Of a DNA stretch of 64,000 nucleotides, positions 22,863-31,218 are shown piece by piece. Every line of letters starts with the position of its first letter. The first letter of the stretch is position 1. The position numbers were made by a program, and so were the translations under genes. The notes under the pieces were generated by a model. That model saw only the letters and a list, made by a program, of their open reading frames with translations, was not told the DNA's origin and searched no databases. Origin of the DNA: Pseudoselenomonas ruminantium (GTDB lineage: Bacteria > Bacillota > Negativicutes > Selenomonadales > Selenomonadaceae); assembly GCA_015058655.1 (NCBI GenBank), contig SVBX01000003.1, positions 98,893-162,892 of the forward strand, given 5' to 3'.

Positions 22863-25448
22863 TTATCTCTCTACCTGCCCCAGGAAGAACCGTATCTTTT
22901 CCCGGGTGTCCAGGAAGTGGGCGGGCTTGATCTGGTCGGGGGCTGTCTTGTGCTTGAAGCGCTGGATGTCCCGGTAGAGCAGGTGGCTCTCTGGCGATAG
23001 GTAGAGAGCCTTGCAGGGAGGCTGGCCTTCCTGCCGGGCTTTGGCGTAGGTGGGGGACTCTTCCCGAAGGGCGCTGTCCAGAGCGGCAGCAAGAGCCTCT
23101 TCCGGGGCTTTCTTCCCGGGGACTTCCAGCATGAGGGCGAGGGTGTTTTCCTCATCCAGGAAATAGGAAAAATCTGTAGGAGCGAGGTCTAGGGCCTGGG
23201 CTCCTTTTTTGATGGCCCCATAGACATCATTTTCCCAGAGCAGGCCGCCGGACAGGGGCAGGGCTTCGGATTTCCTGCCTGCATAGGCAAAGCGCAAGCG
23301 CCCTTCGTCGAGGTTCCTGACATCCAGGATGTCTTCGGTGGCGTAGCGGTAGAGTCCCGCCCTGTTGGTGAGGATGAGCTCGTATTTCTCGCCTTCCTGC
23401 AGGTCGCTGAGCAGGAGCGGGTGGGCGTGGCTGTCCGGGTTTTCCGGGAAGGGGCGGAACTCGTAGAAATTCTTCCCCGTCAGCAGCTCGAATTCGTCTG
23501 TGCCGGGTATGCTCTTCCCCAGCAGCGCCTCCGAGGAGGCGAAGTAGCTGTTGTCCCAGGGGAGGTCCCCGATGTACCTGGTCAGGGCGTCCCGGTAGAT
23601 GGCCTGGCTGCCTGTGCCGATGGCGATGATTTTTTTGAGGCGTGGCCAAATGAGGGTGGCCACGGGACGGTGGAAGCCGCCTGCGAAAATCTCCCGAAGA
23701 GTCTCTGCCCGCTCTACATCCGGGATGAGGCACCTTTCCAGCTGATGGCGATAGTCGTTGGGCAGGTTGATGGTATTGGTGAGGGTGCCCTCAGCCAGAT
23801 CCTTGACCAGCTCCCGCCAGTGGCTCTCCAGGAAGGAGAAGGCCTCCAGCGCGCCCCAGGCAAAGGGGGCGAAAAGCTGCTCTGCCAGCGGCTCGCTCAG
23901 GGCGAAGTACAGGCGCAGGTAGAGGGTGTCAAGGGCCTGGGGCGGGAAGAGCAGTTCCCTGGGAGCGGTGAAGCCTGCGCGGCTGACTCCCAGGCGCTGC
24001 TGGTCACGGTGGCAGAAATCTTCGATGAGCCTGCCGAAGAGGGAATTCAGGGCGGCCTGGTCATTGTAATACCTTTCCTGGGGCAGGCTCTCCCCCAGCA
24101 GGATGGTTATCTTGCCCCGCAGGAGCTGGGCGAACTCGTCTTCGTAGACTGAGAGATGCTCCCGGGTGGCGGGCAGGAGCTTCGGAGCGCCTGAGGTGCC
24201 GGAGGTGAGCAGATAGCAGAGGATGGGGTCAGAGACGAAGATGCCGCTCTCCCCTATCTGGGTCTGGAGCCGCACCAGAGGCGCATAGACCTCATAGTTG
24301 CTCAGGGGCACCCTGGTCTGATAGCCCTGGGCGCTGCGGAGGCTGGCGAAGTTGTAGCGGCGTCCGTAGTCCGTGTCCTTGTTCCGGGACAGGATTTCCT
24401 GCAGGATGCCCTGGCCGTCCATGATATCCTTGATGGCGCCGCCCTGGTCGAAATTCTCCGGGTGCATGATGACCTCCCTGGGCAGGGAGTAGCATTTCCT
24501 GGCCTCGTCGGCAGAGATCAGCTTGGTGGCGGGCAGCAGGCGTATCTCGTGGACATAAGGCTCCAGGATTTCCTTGATTTCCCGGCGGTGAGCCAGGGTC
24601 AGATGCTTGGAATTCAGCATGACCATGGAGAAGGTGGAGAGCAAGAGGGCCATGAGCTCGTCGATATAGATGCCGTTGTTGTAGGCGGTATCGAAGATTT
24701 TCTTTAAGCCCGCCGCATAGGAAACCAGGGTTTCCCCGTCTTTTTCCGCCATGCTATGCACCAGGGACTTGTTCTTGATGAAATAGTGATAGCCTATGAG
24801 CTGAGGCAGGTAGCAGACGCGGCTGGCCTTGCCGTAGACTTCGATGAGGAAGAGCATATCTTCGGTGAAGGGCACTGTCTCGTCAAAGGTGAAATCGTGG
24901 CGGGTCATAAAGTCCCGCCTATAGAGCCGCGAGGTCACAATGCCCCAGAAAAGGCCGCCGAACATCTTCTGGTCATCCCAGTGCTCCCTGTCCATGACGA
25001 TTTCCGACTGGGTCTGGTCCCAGAGGACGATTTCTGTGGCGGGCATGAGCCCCTCGGTTTCCATTTCGTATTCCCGGCGGAAGACCACCAGGTCTGACTG
25101 AGTCCTTTGCAGGTGCAAGAGGGCTGTCTGGAGACATTCCGGCGTGTAGCCGTCATCTGCATCCAAAAAGCCCAGGAAGGGTGCCGTGGCCAGCTTCATG
25201 CCCAAATTCCTGGGGCTGGAGGGGGTGTGCAAATCGTTGTCCAGCTCCCTGATGATGATGTTATCCTGGCCGTCCAGCATCTCATGCACGGCGGCCTTGA
25301 GGCTGCTCTCGGTATTGTGCAGCACCACTATCCACTGGATAGACTGGAACCCCAGGGTCTGCTTCTGCAGGGATTCGTAGGCATAGCGGAATAGCTTGGG
25401 GTCTACATTGTTAAAGGGCGTCACGATGGAAACAAGATAATTGGCCAT
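22863..25448 (-). CDS. Glycosyltransferase family 2 fused to a GH3-type acyl-adenylate/amido synthetase
   Basis: 861 residues. The N-terminal part (about 1-300) is a GT2 transferase: VSIVTPFNN for nucleotide binding and FLDADDGY (DxD-like) for metal/sugar. The C-terminal part (about 330-861) matches the GH3 superfamily named after plant auxin-conjugating enzymes: TSGTSGAPKLLP (ATP/AMP motif), YFASSEALLG, and YRYATEDILDV (YRxGD-like). GH3 enzymes adenylate a carboxylic acid and join it to an amine. The fusion suggests a product with both a sugar and an acyl-amide link. It lies in one operon with a MATE/ATPase fusion and a C11 protease. ATG 25448 follows aaggagg. Confidence 0.82.
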   Translation of the reverse strand: MANYLVSIVTPFNNVDPKLFRYAYESLQKQTLGFQSIQWIVVLHNTESSLKAAVHEMLDGQDNIIIRELDNDLHTPSSPRNLGMKLATAPFLGFLDADDGYTPECLQTALLHLQRTQSDLVVFRREYEMETEGLMPATEIVLWDQTQSEIVMDREHWDDQKMFGGLFWGIVTSRLYRRDFMTRHDFTFDETVPFTEDMLFLIEVYGKASRVCYLPQLIGYHYFIKNKSLVHSMAEKDGETLVSYAAGLKKIFDTAYNNGIYIDELMALLLSTFSMVMLNSKHLTLAHRREIKEILEPYVHEIRLLPATKLISADEARKCYSLPREVIMHPENFDQGGAIKDIMDGQGILQEILSRNKDTDYGRRYNFASLRSAQGYQTRVPLSNYEVYAPLVRLQTQIGESGIFVSDPILCYLLTSGTSGAPKLLPATREHLSVYEDEFAQLLRGKITILLGESLPQERYYNDQAALNSLFGRLIEDFCHRDQQRLGVSRAGFTAPRELLFPPQALDTLYLRLYFALSEPLAEQLFAPFAWGALEAFSFLESHWRELVKDLAEGTLTNTINLPNDYRHQLERCLIPDVERAETLREIFAGGFHRPVATLIWPRLKKIIAIGTGSQAIYRDALTRYIGDLPWDNSYFASSEALLGKSIPGTDEFELLTGKNFYEFRPFPENPDSHAHPLLLSDLQEGEKYELILTNRAGLYRYATEDILDVRNLDEGRLRFAYAGRKSEALPLSGGLLWENDVYGAIKKGAQALDLAPTDFSYFLDEENTLALMLEVPGKKAPEEALAAALDSALREESPTYAKARQEGQPPCKALYLSPESHLLYRDIQRFKHKTAPDQIKPAHFLDTREKIRFFLGQVER

Positions 25449-25466
25449 GGTGTCCTCCTTAACTTT

Positions 25467-25619
25467 TTAAAGGCGCAGCAGTTTCTCCGCAATCATCTGA
25501 TTGCCACGGTAATCCTCTTCCGGCTCAAACGGCAGCTCCTTGCCTTGGGAATAAAAATGCAGCAGGGGGCGCAGGAAGCCCCGGATACAGTGGAAGTCAG
25601 CCAGTCCGTGGAAGTTCAT
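25467..25619 (-). CDS. Possible 50-residue protein between MATE and GT2-GH3 genes
   Basis: Open frame MNFHGLADFHCIRGFLRPLL... ending LLRL, filling most of the 190-base gap in the operon. It has no clear ribosome site. It may be a small gene or the C-terminal remnant of a larger one. No family recognised. Confidence 0.35.
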   Translation of the reverse strand: MNFHGLADFHCIRGFLRPLLHFYSQGKELPFEPEEDYRGNQMIAEKLLRL

Positions 25620-25640
25620 GTAAATATGTTTCTTTGAGTA

Positions 25641-27395
25641 TCAGTTCAGTTCTATGAACAAATAGTTCATGCCCAGGGTGCGGGAATAGCGTACTTCCCT
25701 GGCCAGGCCGCAGATGGTGCGGATGCCGATATTGGCGGTTTTGTCGTCCTCTGCGTGCAGGGCCAGCCAGTTTTTGGGATTGAAGGGCGGGCAGTTGTCA
25801 CGGATGCGCAGCACCCAGCGCTCGCCCCTGGCGGCCCGGATATCTATGCGGTGTTTTTTCCCTTCTGCGAAGCCCCAGCGGATGATATTGCCACCCATTT
25901 CCTCGATGGCCAGGGCCAGGAGGGCGGCCTTCTCCTTCTTCTCTCCTTGCTGGAGGAGGAACTGGCTGGCTTCCTTCGAGGCGGAGAGAACTTCTTCCAT
26001 GCTGCCTGCCGACCAGCTGCGGGCAGCGATGTCTCCAGCGAGGGAGGGGGGCAGGCACATGAGGTCAGAGAGTCCGGGAGGCCATTTCTTCTTTTGCCAG
26101 CCGATGATGATGAGCAGGGTCAGGAGGGTGAGCACCTCTGCCAGCAGGAAGGACCACCAGATGCCCAGGGGACCGAAGGCCCTGCCCAGGACTACTGCCA
26201 GCAGGCAGATGTAGAGGAAATTGTCCAGGGCGGAGGTAAGGTAGGTCATCTTGAGGGACTGGATGCCCAGATAGTATTTCTGCAGCAGATTGTTCAGGCC
26301 GTGGAGGGGCAGATACAGGACGAAAATCCTGAGGGCCGTCACCGCCTCCTCGTAGCCCTCCTGCCCGGGGTTCACAAAGAGAGCGATGAGCAGGGGGGCC
26401 GCAAGAAAGGCCAGCAGGGCCGTGAGCCCTTCCACCACCAGGGCTTCCCGCAATGACAGGTGCAGGAGCCCGTGGAGGGATTCCTTGTCCTTTTCCCCCG
26501 CCAGTACCCCTGCCATGGTGAGGACGGCGGCGCTCACGCCGCTGACGATGGGATTGAAGATGTTGTTCAGGGCGTTGAGGTCTGCAAAGGCGGCGATGGA
26601 TGTGGCAGAGCCGGAGAAAACCAGCATGAGGTTGATGATATACATCTGGGCCGTCTTGTAGAACCTGTCTGCTGCCGAGGGCAGGCCAATCTTCAAAATG
26701 GGGAGCAGATGCCTGAGCTTTGCCTGCTTCAAGGAAAAGCAGATGCAGCCCTGCTCGCGGTGACCACCTGCTGCCATGACGCAGAGGGAGCCAAGGTAGC
26801 AAAGGGACATAACCACGCCCATGCCGAACATGCCGCCCCCTGCCCAGAGGACATTCGCAAGGGCGCCAACCACATTGAGCATGGTCTGCATGACAATGGC
26901 CCACAGGGCGTATTTGGAGAGCCCTTCCAGGAAGAAAATCGCCACTTGCATGGGCAGGAAGACAAGCAGAGCCAGGCCCGGGGCAAGGCCCCGCAGATAG
27001 TCCGCAGCCTCCGGCCATGCCCCTGCACCGTCGGCCCCCAGCAACAGGGCCAGGGGTCCTGCGCCGTAGAAAATGGCAAAGCCCATAAGGGCGGCCAGGG
27101 GCAGGCAGCAGGCTATGGCGGTGGAATAGAAGCCAGCGGCCTCGTCCTGATGACCTGCGCCGATGCTCTTGGCGCAGTTGTTCTGCACTCCCAGGGAAAC
27201 GATCTGGCTGATGATCATGATGACGAAGACCAGGGGCAGGGTCAGCTGGAAGGCCGCCATGGCCGTGAGCCCCAGATAACGGCTGATGACAATGCCGTTC
27301 ACAATGGAGCCCATGAAGGCCATGAGGTTGTTGAGCACCATTTTCTTCATGAAGCTGCGGAAAGAGGCCCGCAGCAGGAAAGAGTCCTTGTTCAT
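25641..27395 (-). CDS. MATE-family transporter fused to an RsbW-like HATPase domain
   Basis: 584 residues from the preferred start. Residues ~10-445 form a 12-helix MATE exporter (VNGIVISRYLG near TM1). The C-terminal ~120 residues are a histidine-kinase-type ATPase of the anti-sigma (RsbW) class: N-box ALAIEEMGGNIIRWGF, G1-like RIRDNCPPFNP, G2-like TANIGIRTI. No His phosphorylation domain is present. MATE proteins export drugs or lipid-linked molecules; here the ATPase may sense or regulate. The frame is open to ATG 27464 (MNYLWNQQ...), but ATG 27395 after ggggat gives a normal MATE N-terminus; the choice is moderate. First structural gene of the GT2-GH3/C11 operon. Confidence 0.83.
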   Translation of the reverse strand: MNKDSFLLRASFRSFMKKMVLNNLMAFMGSIVNGIVISRYLGLTAMAAFQLTLPLVFVIMIISQIVSLGVQNNCAKSIGAGHQDEAAGFYSTAIACCLPLAALMGFAIFYGAGPLALLLGADGAGAWPEAADYLRGLAPGLALLVFLPMQVAIFFLEGLSKYALWAIVMQTMLNVVGALANVLWAGGGMFGMGVVMSLCYLGSLCVMAAGGHREQGCICFSLKQAKLRHLLPILKIGLPSAADRFYKTAQMYIINLMLVFSGSATSIAAFADLNALNNIFNPIVSGVSAAVLTMAGVLAGEKDKESLHGLLHLSLREALVVEGLTALLAFLAAPLLIALFVNPGQEGYEEAVTALRIFVLYLPLHGLNNLLQKYYLGIQSLKMTYLTSALDNFLYICLLAVVLGRAFGPLGIWWSFLLAEVLTLLTLLIIIGWQKKKWPPGLSDLMCLPPSLAGDIAARSWSAGSMEEVLSASKEASQFLLQQGEKKEKAALLALAIEEMGGNIIRWGFAEGKKHRIDIRAARGERWVLRIRDNCPPFNPKNWLALHAEDDKTANIGIRTICGLAREVRYSRTLGMNYLFIELN

Positions 27396-27514
27396 AGTTT
27401 CATCCCCATGGCTTCCGGTCGGGGAAGGAAGCGTTCGTTTCTGCTGATTCCATAGGTAATTCATCTCTTTGCCTTACTTTTCGCTCTGTCCCGGTTCATT
27501 TCCTGCCGGGTGCA

Positions 27515-27543
27515 AGAAAGGCCTGACCTGGCCTTTTCTTTTA
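27515..27543. terminator. Terminator after gpsA-like gene
   Basis: GAAAGGCC...GGCCTTTTC hairpin with T-rich sequence on either strand, between the gpsA-like gene and the MATE operon. Confidence 0.6.
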
Positions 27544-27563
27544 GAGGAAGGCATATCTCGGCA

Positions 27564-28568
27564 TCATTCAAGTTCTGCCTTGACAGGGCGAAGGAACAGT
27601 TTGGTCAGAGCCTCCTGCGGGTCAGCACCTTCCTGTATGATGGCGTTGACCGTCTGGCAGATGGGCAGTTCCAGTCCGGTTGTCTCGGCAAGTTTCAGCA
27701 ATGCCTGTGCCGTATATACTCCTTCGGCCAGTTTCTCGAACTTTTGACCGCTCACGAAATCTTCTCCGAAACGCCGGTTATTGCTATGCATCGAAAAGAG
27801 CGTAGCTTCATAATCACCCAGATGGGACAGGCCGTAAATAGTCATGGGATTGCCTCCCAAGGCTTCGACCAGGCGGGACAGTTCCCTGGTGCCTCTGGCC
27901 ATCAGCGCGCCTTTCAGGCTGCCGTAGCCAAAGCCATCCAGCATGCCTGCGGCCAGGCCCATGACATTCTTCGCTGCAGCGCCTATCTCTGTGCCCAGCA
28001 AATCCTCACCGTAATAGAAGCGTATCAACGGGCTGTGGAAAACACCCACCAGCTCATGAGCCAGCTCCATATCTTTGGCAGCCATGACCATGCAATTGGG
28101 AACGCCCCGCAGGAATTCCTGCACATGCCCAGGGCCTACCCAGACTGCTACCGGCACTTCCTGCCCTGCCACATCGCCAAAGACTTCGGTCAGGCACTTG
28201 CCTGTGCTGATTTCCAGTCCCTTCATGCAGAGGACGAATCTGCGCTCTGCCAGCGCTATGCCGGTTTCCATCATCTGGCTCACCAAAGCCCGCAGCTGTT
28301 GTGCGCTGATGGAGATGATGACAATATCGGCCTCTTGCAGGGCTGCCGCCAGGTCATGAGTCAAGACCACGCTCTCAGGCAAGGCCAGATACTCATTGCG
28401 GTGTGTTTCCTGCAGCTCCTGCAAATGCCCGGAGCCGGGGCGCCCCCACAGTGTCACGCTATAGCCAAGGCTGTGGGTATACCACGCATGAAATGTCCCC
28501 CACCGCCCGCAGCCCAGAACAGTGATCTTAGTGGACTGCCTTATTGAATTTTTCTCTTGCCTATCCAT
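27564..28568 (-). CDS. gpsA: Glycerol-3-phosphate dehydrogenase [NAD(P)+]-like protein
   Basis: 334 residues, NAD(P)H-dependent enzyme that makes sn-glycerol-3-phosphate from DHAP for phospholipid synthesis. N-terminal Rossmann motif VLGCGRWGTFHAW, then CMKGLE, VGPGH and the catalytic region GAAAKNVMGLAAGMLDG plus SNNRRFGEDF. Several positions differ from the usual GpsA consensus (GRWGTFHAW for GxWGTAL; GPGHVQEF for GPSFAxE; GLSHLGDYEATLFS for GLGDLxLTC). It may therefore be a paralogue with a changed substrate; the housekeeping copy could be elsewhere. Cytoplasmic. The upstream region starts with a fold-back element. Confidence 0.82.
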   Translation of the reverse strand: MDRQEKNSIRQSTKITVLGCGRWGTFHAWYTHSLGYSVTLWGRPGSGHLQELQETHRNEYLALPESVVLTHDLAAALQEADIVIISISAQQLRALVSQMMETGIALAERRFVLCMKGLEISTGKCLTEVFGDVAGQEVPVAVWVGPGHVQEFLRGVPNCMVMAAKDMELAHELVGVFHSPLIRFYYGEDLLGTEIGAAAKNVMGLAAGMLDGFGYGSLKGALMARGTRELSRLVEALGGNPMTIYGLSHLGDYEATLFSMHSNNRRFGEDFVSGQKFEKLAEGVYTAQALLKLAETTGLELPICQTVNAIIQEGADPQEALTKLFLRPVKAELE

Positions 28569-28643
28569 TGCTATCTCTCCTACCGGTTGACAAACTACAT
28601 AGTGCCATTCGTTAACTTTTCAAATTCTCCTGCCAGACAGCTA

Positions 28644-28803
28644 AGGAAACACTGATTAAATGAGCTGTTCAGATTGGCGAAGATTTTTCGTCCATTCCAA
28701 GGCGACAAACCGCAGGCATAGCCACGCTATGTCGAGGATTTGTCAACGCAGGAGGGACAAAAAAGATTCGTCAAGATGGGCGGCGAATTAATCAGCGTTT
28801 CCC
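28644..28803. repeat. Fold-back element with TA ends (family ii), covarying variant
   Basis: 160-bp member with different ends: AGGAAACACTGATTAA pairs with TTAATCAGCGTTTCCC. The centre (GGCGACAAACCGCAGGCATAGC...GCTATGTCGAGG) is as in the 162-bp copies. Both arms changed together, so pairing is kept. TA flanks at 28642-28643 and 28804-28805. Confidence 0.8.
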
Positions 28804-28842
28804 TAAATAAATGTTCATAACTCAAACCTCCCACACATATAA

Positions 28843-28979
28843 CTCGGAAGAAGATGTCCCCCACCTCTATAGGTGGGGGGAGCGAATATCATAACAGGCG
28901 GGAGCGCATATCTCCCGCCTCGTTGAAACGCTGATTGGAAGATTTTGCCTACGGCAAAATTTGAACAATTGCGTTATAA
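28843..28979 (+). mobile_element. IS200/IS605-like hairpin element (family iii), copy P2
   Basis: Divergent copy after TATAA (28838-28842). It has the CCCCCACCT/AGGTGGGG stem, a GGCGGGAG/CTCCCGCC stem and the GATTTTGCC/GGCAAAAT stem, and ends GCGTTATAA. The next copy (P3) begins directly after it, giving a tandem pair. Confidence 0.7.
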
Positions 28980-29290
28980 CGAGTACAAGATGTCCCCCAC
29001 TTCCATAAGCAATGTCATTAAGTTAAACGGCAATTGATTCAAAAGCCTTCCCCTTGAGGGGGCGCGTAGCGCGGGAGCCCGGTGGGCTCCCTGGTGCTGG
29101 CAGCCGAAGGCTGACGGATGAGGTGCAAATGAACAAGATAAGGCAGATTAACGAGAGAACGCTCCACCTCATCCGCCCCTAACGGGGCACCTTCCCCTCA
29201 AGGGGAAGGCTTAACTTAATGACATTGCTTCCATAAGTGGGGGCGGCAAACTACTAACAGGCGGCGAGTTAATATCTCCCGCCTCGACTC
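28980..29290 (+). mobile_element. IS200/IS605-like element (family iii), copy P3, split by a family-(i) element
   Basis: Begins CGAGTACAAGATGTCCCCC right after P2. Its first hairpin is cut at 29010 by a 218-bp element and resumes at 29228 with a 10-bp duplication. After the GGCGG/CCGCC stem it diverges from the other copies; 29291-29431 holds unrecognised DNA with an ATGGGGTATAGGGTT...AACCCCTATATTCAT inverted repeat. Confidence 0.7.
29010..29227. mobile_element. Element with 17-bp inverted ends (family i), copy a, nested in P3
   Basis: 218 bp with perfect inverted ends CAATGTCATTAAGTTAA. Flanked by a 10-bp duplication CTTCCATAAG (29000-29009, 29228-29237). Inside are CCTTCCCCTTGAGGGG and GGGAGCCCGGTGGGCTCCC hairpins. 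No open frame. Removing it and one duplication restores the intact hairpin of P3. Confidence 0.88.
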
Positions 29291-29431
29291 TCAAGTTTTA
29301 CGCTTGTCGTAGCGCCATTCCCATAAGCCTATCTGCTTGGTCTACCATGAACAGAGGGATATTTAACACGCGGAAAGTCATGGGGTATAGGGTTAGAAAC
29401 TCCACAACCCCTATATTCATGTCCATAACTA

Positions 29432-31009
29432 TCAGTCTTCTGCCACAGCCCACTGGGCCAGTTTCCGCTCCTTGGCGTCAAAGCTCACGCCTATCTTGAA
29501 AAGCTGCCGCTGGTCTGCGGCGTAAGGGAGGGCGTAGCCCTTTTCCTCTATCTGGGACAAGGCTTCCTGGGCGCTCTTATCCACCTTGAACTCAAAGATA
29601 TAGACATATTTATCCGTCTCCAGAATGCAGTCCGCCCGCCCCTTGCTGCTGTGAACTTCGCAGTGGACATACTGGCCCAGCAGGGTGAAGACGATGTAGA
29701 GCACCGACTGGAAGTAGTGCTCGAAGGGGGCATCGTCGGTGGTATAGGGGATGCTGGCAAAGAGGGCAGTGAGGATGTCCCGCACCCCTTCGGTATCACC
29801 GGCTTCCAAACAATCATCCAATGAGAAGATATCCGCCCCCCTGCCGGGAATGGCGTCCCTGCTATAAACAGGCAACAGGCTTTCCAGCAAGCCATATTTC
29901 ACTTCTTCATTGGGAAAGCCCAAGGTATAGCGCCGTCTGCGGGCATCATAGCCCCAAAGGGTCAGGTAGCCGGTCTGGTAGAGCAGGGGGACAATGTCCG
30001 GATTTTCTGCCCGGTAATCTGTCAGAGCAAAAGAAGTGGCATGAATTTCCCCAGTGCCAAGCTGCCTCATATTGAAGTGCATATTTTTCAAGCGCCGCAC
30101 CAAAAAGGTAGGGGTAGCCGTAGCGAACCAATAGGCCTCAAACTCCCTCTGCTGCAACGCATTCAAGACGCTGAAGGGATTATACACCCCGGGGCTGTCG
30201 GGGTAAAAGTGGTACCCATCATACATTTGCGCCAGTCTCCGCAGGCAGCCTTCTTCATCCAGCTTGTGCTTCGCCGCCATCCTCTGCAGCTCAGGCTGGA
30301 AACAGCTGCGGATTTCTTCCTCGGTCATGCCGCAGACAGCGCTGTAGTCCTCATAAAGGGAGATATCCTGGAGCTGGTTCAAATCGCTGAAGATGCTCAC
30401 CTTGCTGAACTTCGTCACTCCGGTGATAAAGACAAAGCGCAGGTACTCGTCATAGCTTTTAAGGGTGCCGAAGAAGCCCTTGAAAACTGATTTGTTGCGC
30501 TCCTCCAGCGCATCATTTTCCAGAACTTCCAATAAGGGCTTGTCGTACTCATCTATGAGCACCACGCAGCCTTTGCCAGTCTTTTCCTTCGCTGTCACCA
30601 TCAGATTCCTGAAGCGTTCAGACAAAGGCAGGCTGCCATCCCCCCCATAGATTTTCTCCCATCTGCGCAAATGCTCTGCCAGTATATCCTCCAGCGCCGT
30701 ATCCACCTGATAGTTCTGCCCGTTGAAGTCAAAATAGAACACAGGATAAGGCTCAAAGGCGCTTTCGTTCCCCTTTTCCAGTTCCTCAATAGCCAGCCCC
30801 TCGAAAAGTTCCCGCTTTCCTTCCCAATAGGCTTTCAGCGTAGAGAGAAACAGGCTCTTGCCAAAGCGCCGGGGACGGCTGAGGAAATACTGGCCCTCGC
30901 TTTTGGCCAAGGAGTATATATAGCGGGTCTTGTCCACATAAAGGAAACCGCTTCTTCTCAATTTTTCAAAACTCTGCACTCCAATAGGCAGTTTTCGTTC
31001 TTCCTTCAT
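29432..31009 (-). CDS. AAA-ATPase-like / PD-(D/E)XK nuclease family protein, copy 3
   Basis: 525 residues, same length as copy 2 and colinear throughout. It shows LPIGVQSFEKLR, RPRRFGKSLF, VVLIDEYDKPLLEV, ITGVTKFSKVSIFSDLNQL and the nuclease motif GRADC...FEFKVDKSA. ATG 31009 follows ggaggt with 9-base spacing. Promoter at 31043-31070. As with the others, it is a single-gene unit set in repeat-rich DNA, with no partner gene conserved among the three copies, which suggests a self-sufficient function. Confidence 0.87.
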   Translation of the reverse strand: MKEERKLPIGVQSFEKLRRSGFLYVDKTRYIYSLAKSEGQYFLSRPRRFGKSLFLSTLKAYWEGKRELFEGLAIEELEKGNESAFEPYPVFYFDFNGQNYQVDTALEDILAEHLRRWEKIYGGDGSLPLSERFRNLMVTAKEKTGKGCVVLIDEYDKPLLEVLENDALEERNKSVFKGFFGTLKSYDEYLRFVFITGVTKFSKVSIFSDLNQLQDISLYEDYSAVCGMTEEEIRSCFQPELQRMAAKHKLDEEGCLRRLAQMYDGYHFYPDSPGVYNPFSVLNALQQREFEAYWFATATPTFLVRRLKNMHFNMRQLGTGEIHATSFALTDYRAENPDIVPLLYQTGYLTLWGYDARRRRYTLGFPNEEVKYGLLESLLPVYSRDAIPGRGADIFSLDDCLEAGDTEGVRDILTALFASIPYTTDDAPFEHYFQSVLYIVFTLLGQYVHCEVHSSKGRADCILETDKYVYIFEFKVDKSAQEALSQIEEKGYALPYAADQRQLFKIGVSFDAKERKLAQWAVAED

Positions 31010-31042
31010 GCCAATCGACCTCCGTTCTCTTCTTCTTCTCTC

Positions 31043-31070
31043 ATTGTAGCAAATACCTGCCTTCTGTCAA
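31043..31070 (-). promoter_or_regulatory. Promoter of AAA/nuclease copy 3
   Basis: Minus strand: TTGACA (31070-31065), 16-base spacer, TACAAT (31048-31043), extended TGC. Same as copy 2. Confidence 0.82.
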
Positions 31071-31218
31071 TTTATCCCACAAAGATGTCCCGCAGATGAT
31101 AGCTCATGTGGGTTGCGGCAGGAATCCGGCAGGTTTTGGAGAATATTTAATAAGAGATGTTCATAACCCCTGCCAAAGCAAGGATGAGAACGCGCACTAG
31201 ATTCAGTAGGAGGCAAAT

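Noticed and set aside
28569..29431. CRISPR array in the repeat island
   Set aside because: The repeats are long, different from each other and nested; there is no regular short repeat-spacer pattern.
29291..29431. tnpB or other transposase coding remnant after element P3
   Set aside because: The stretch is too short and has stops in all frames; only an inverted repeat is clear.
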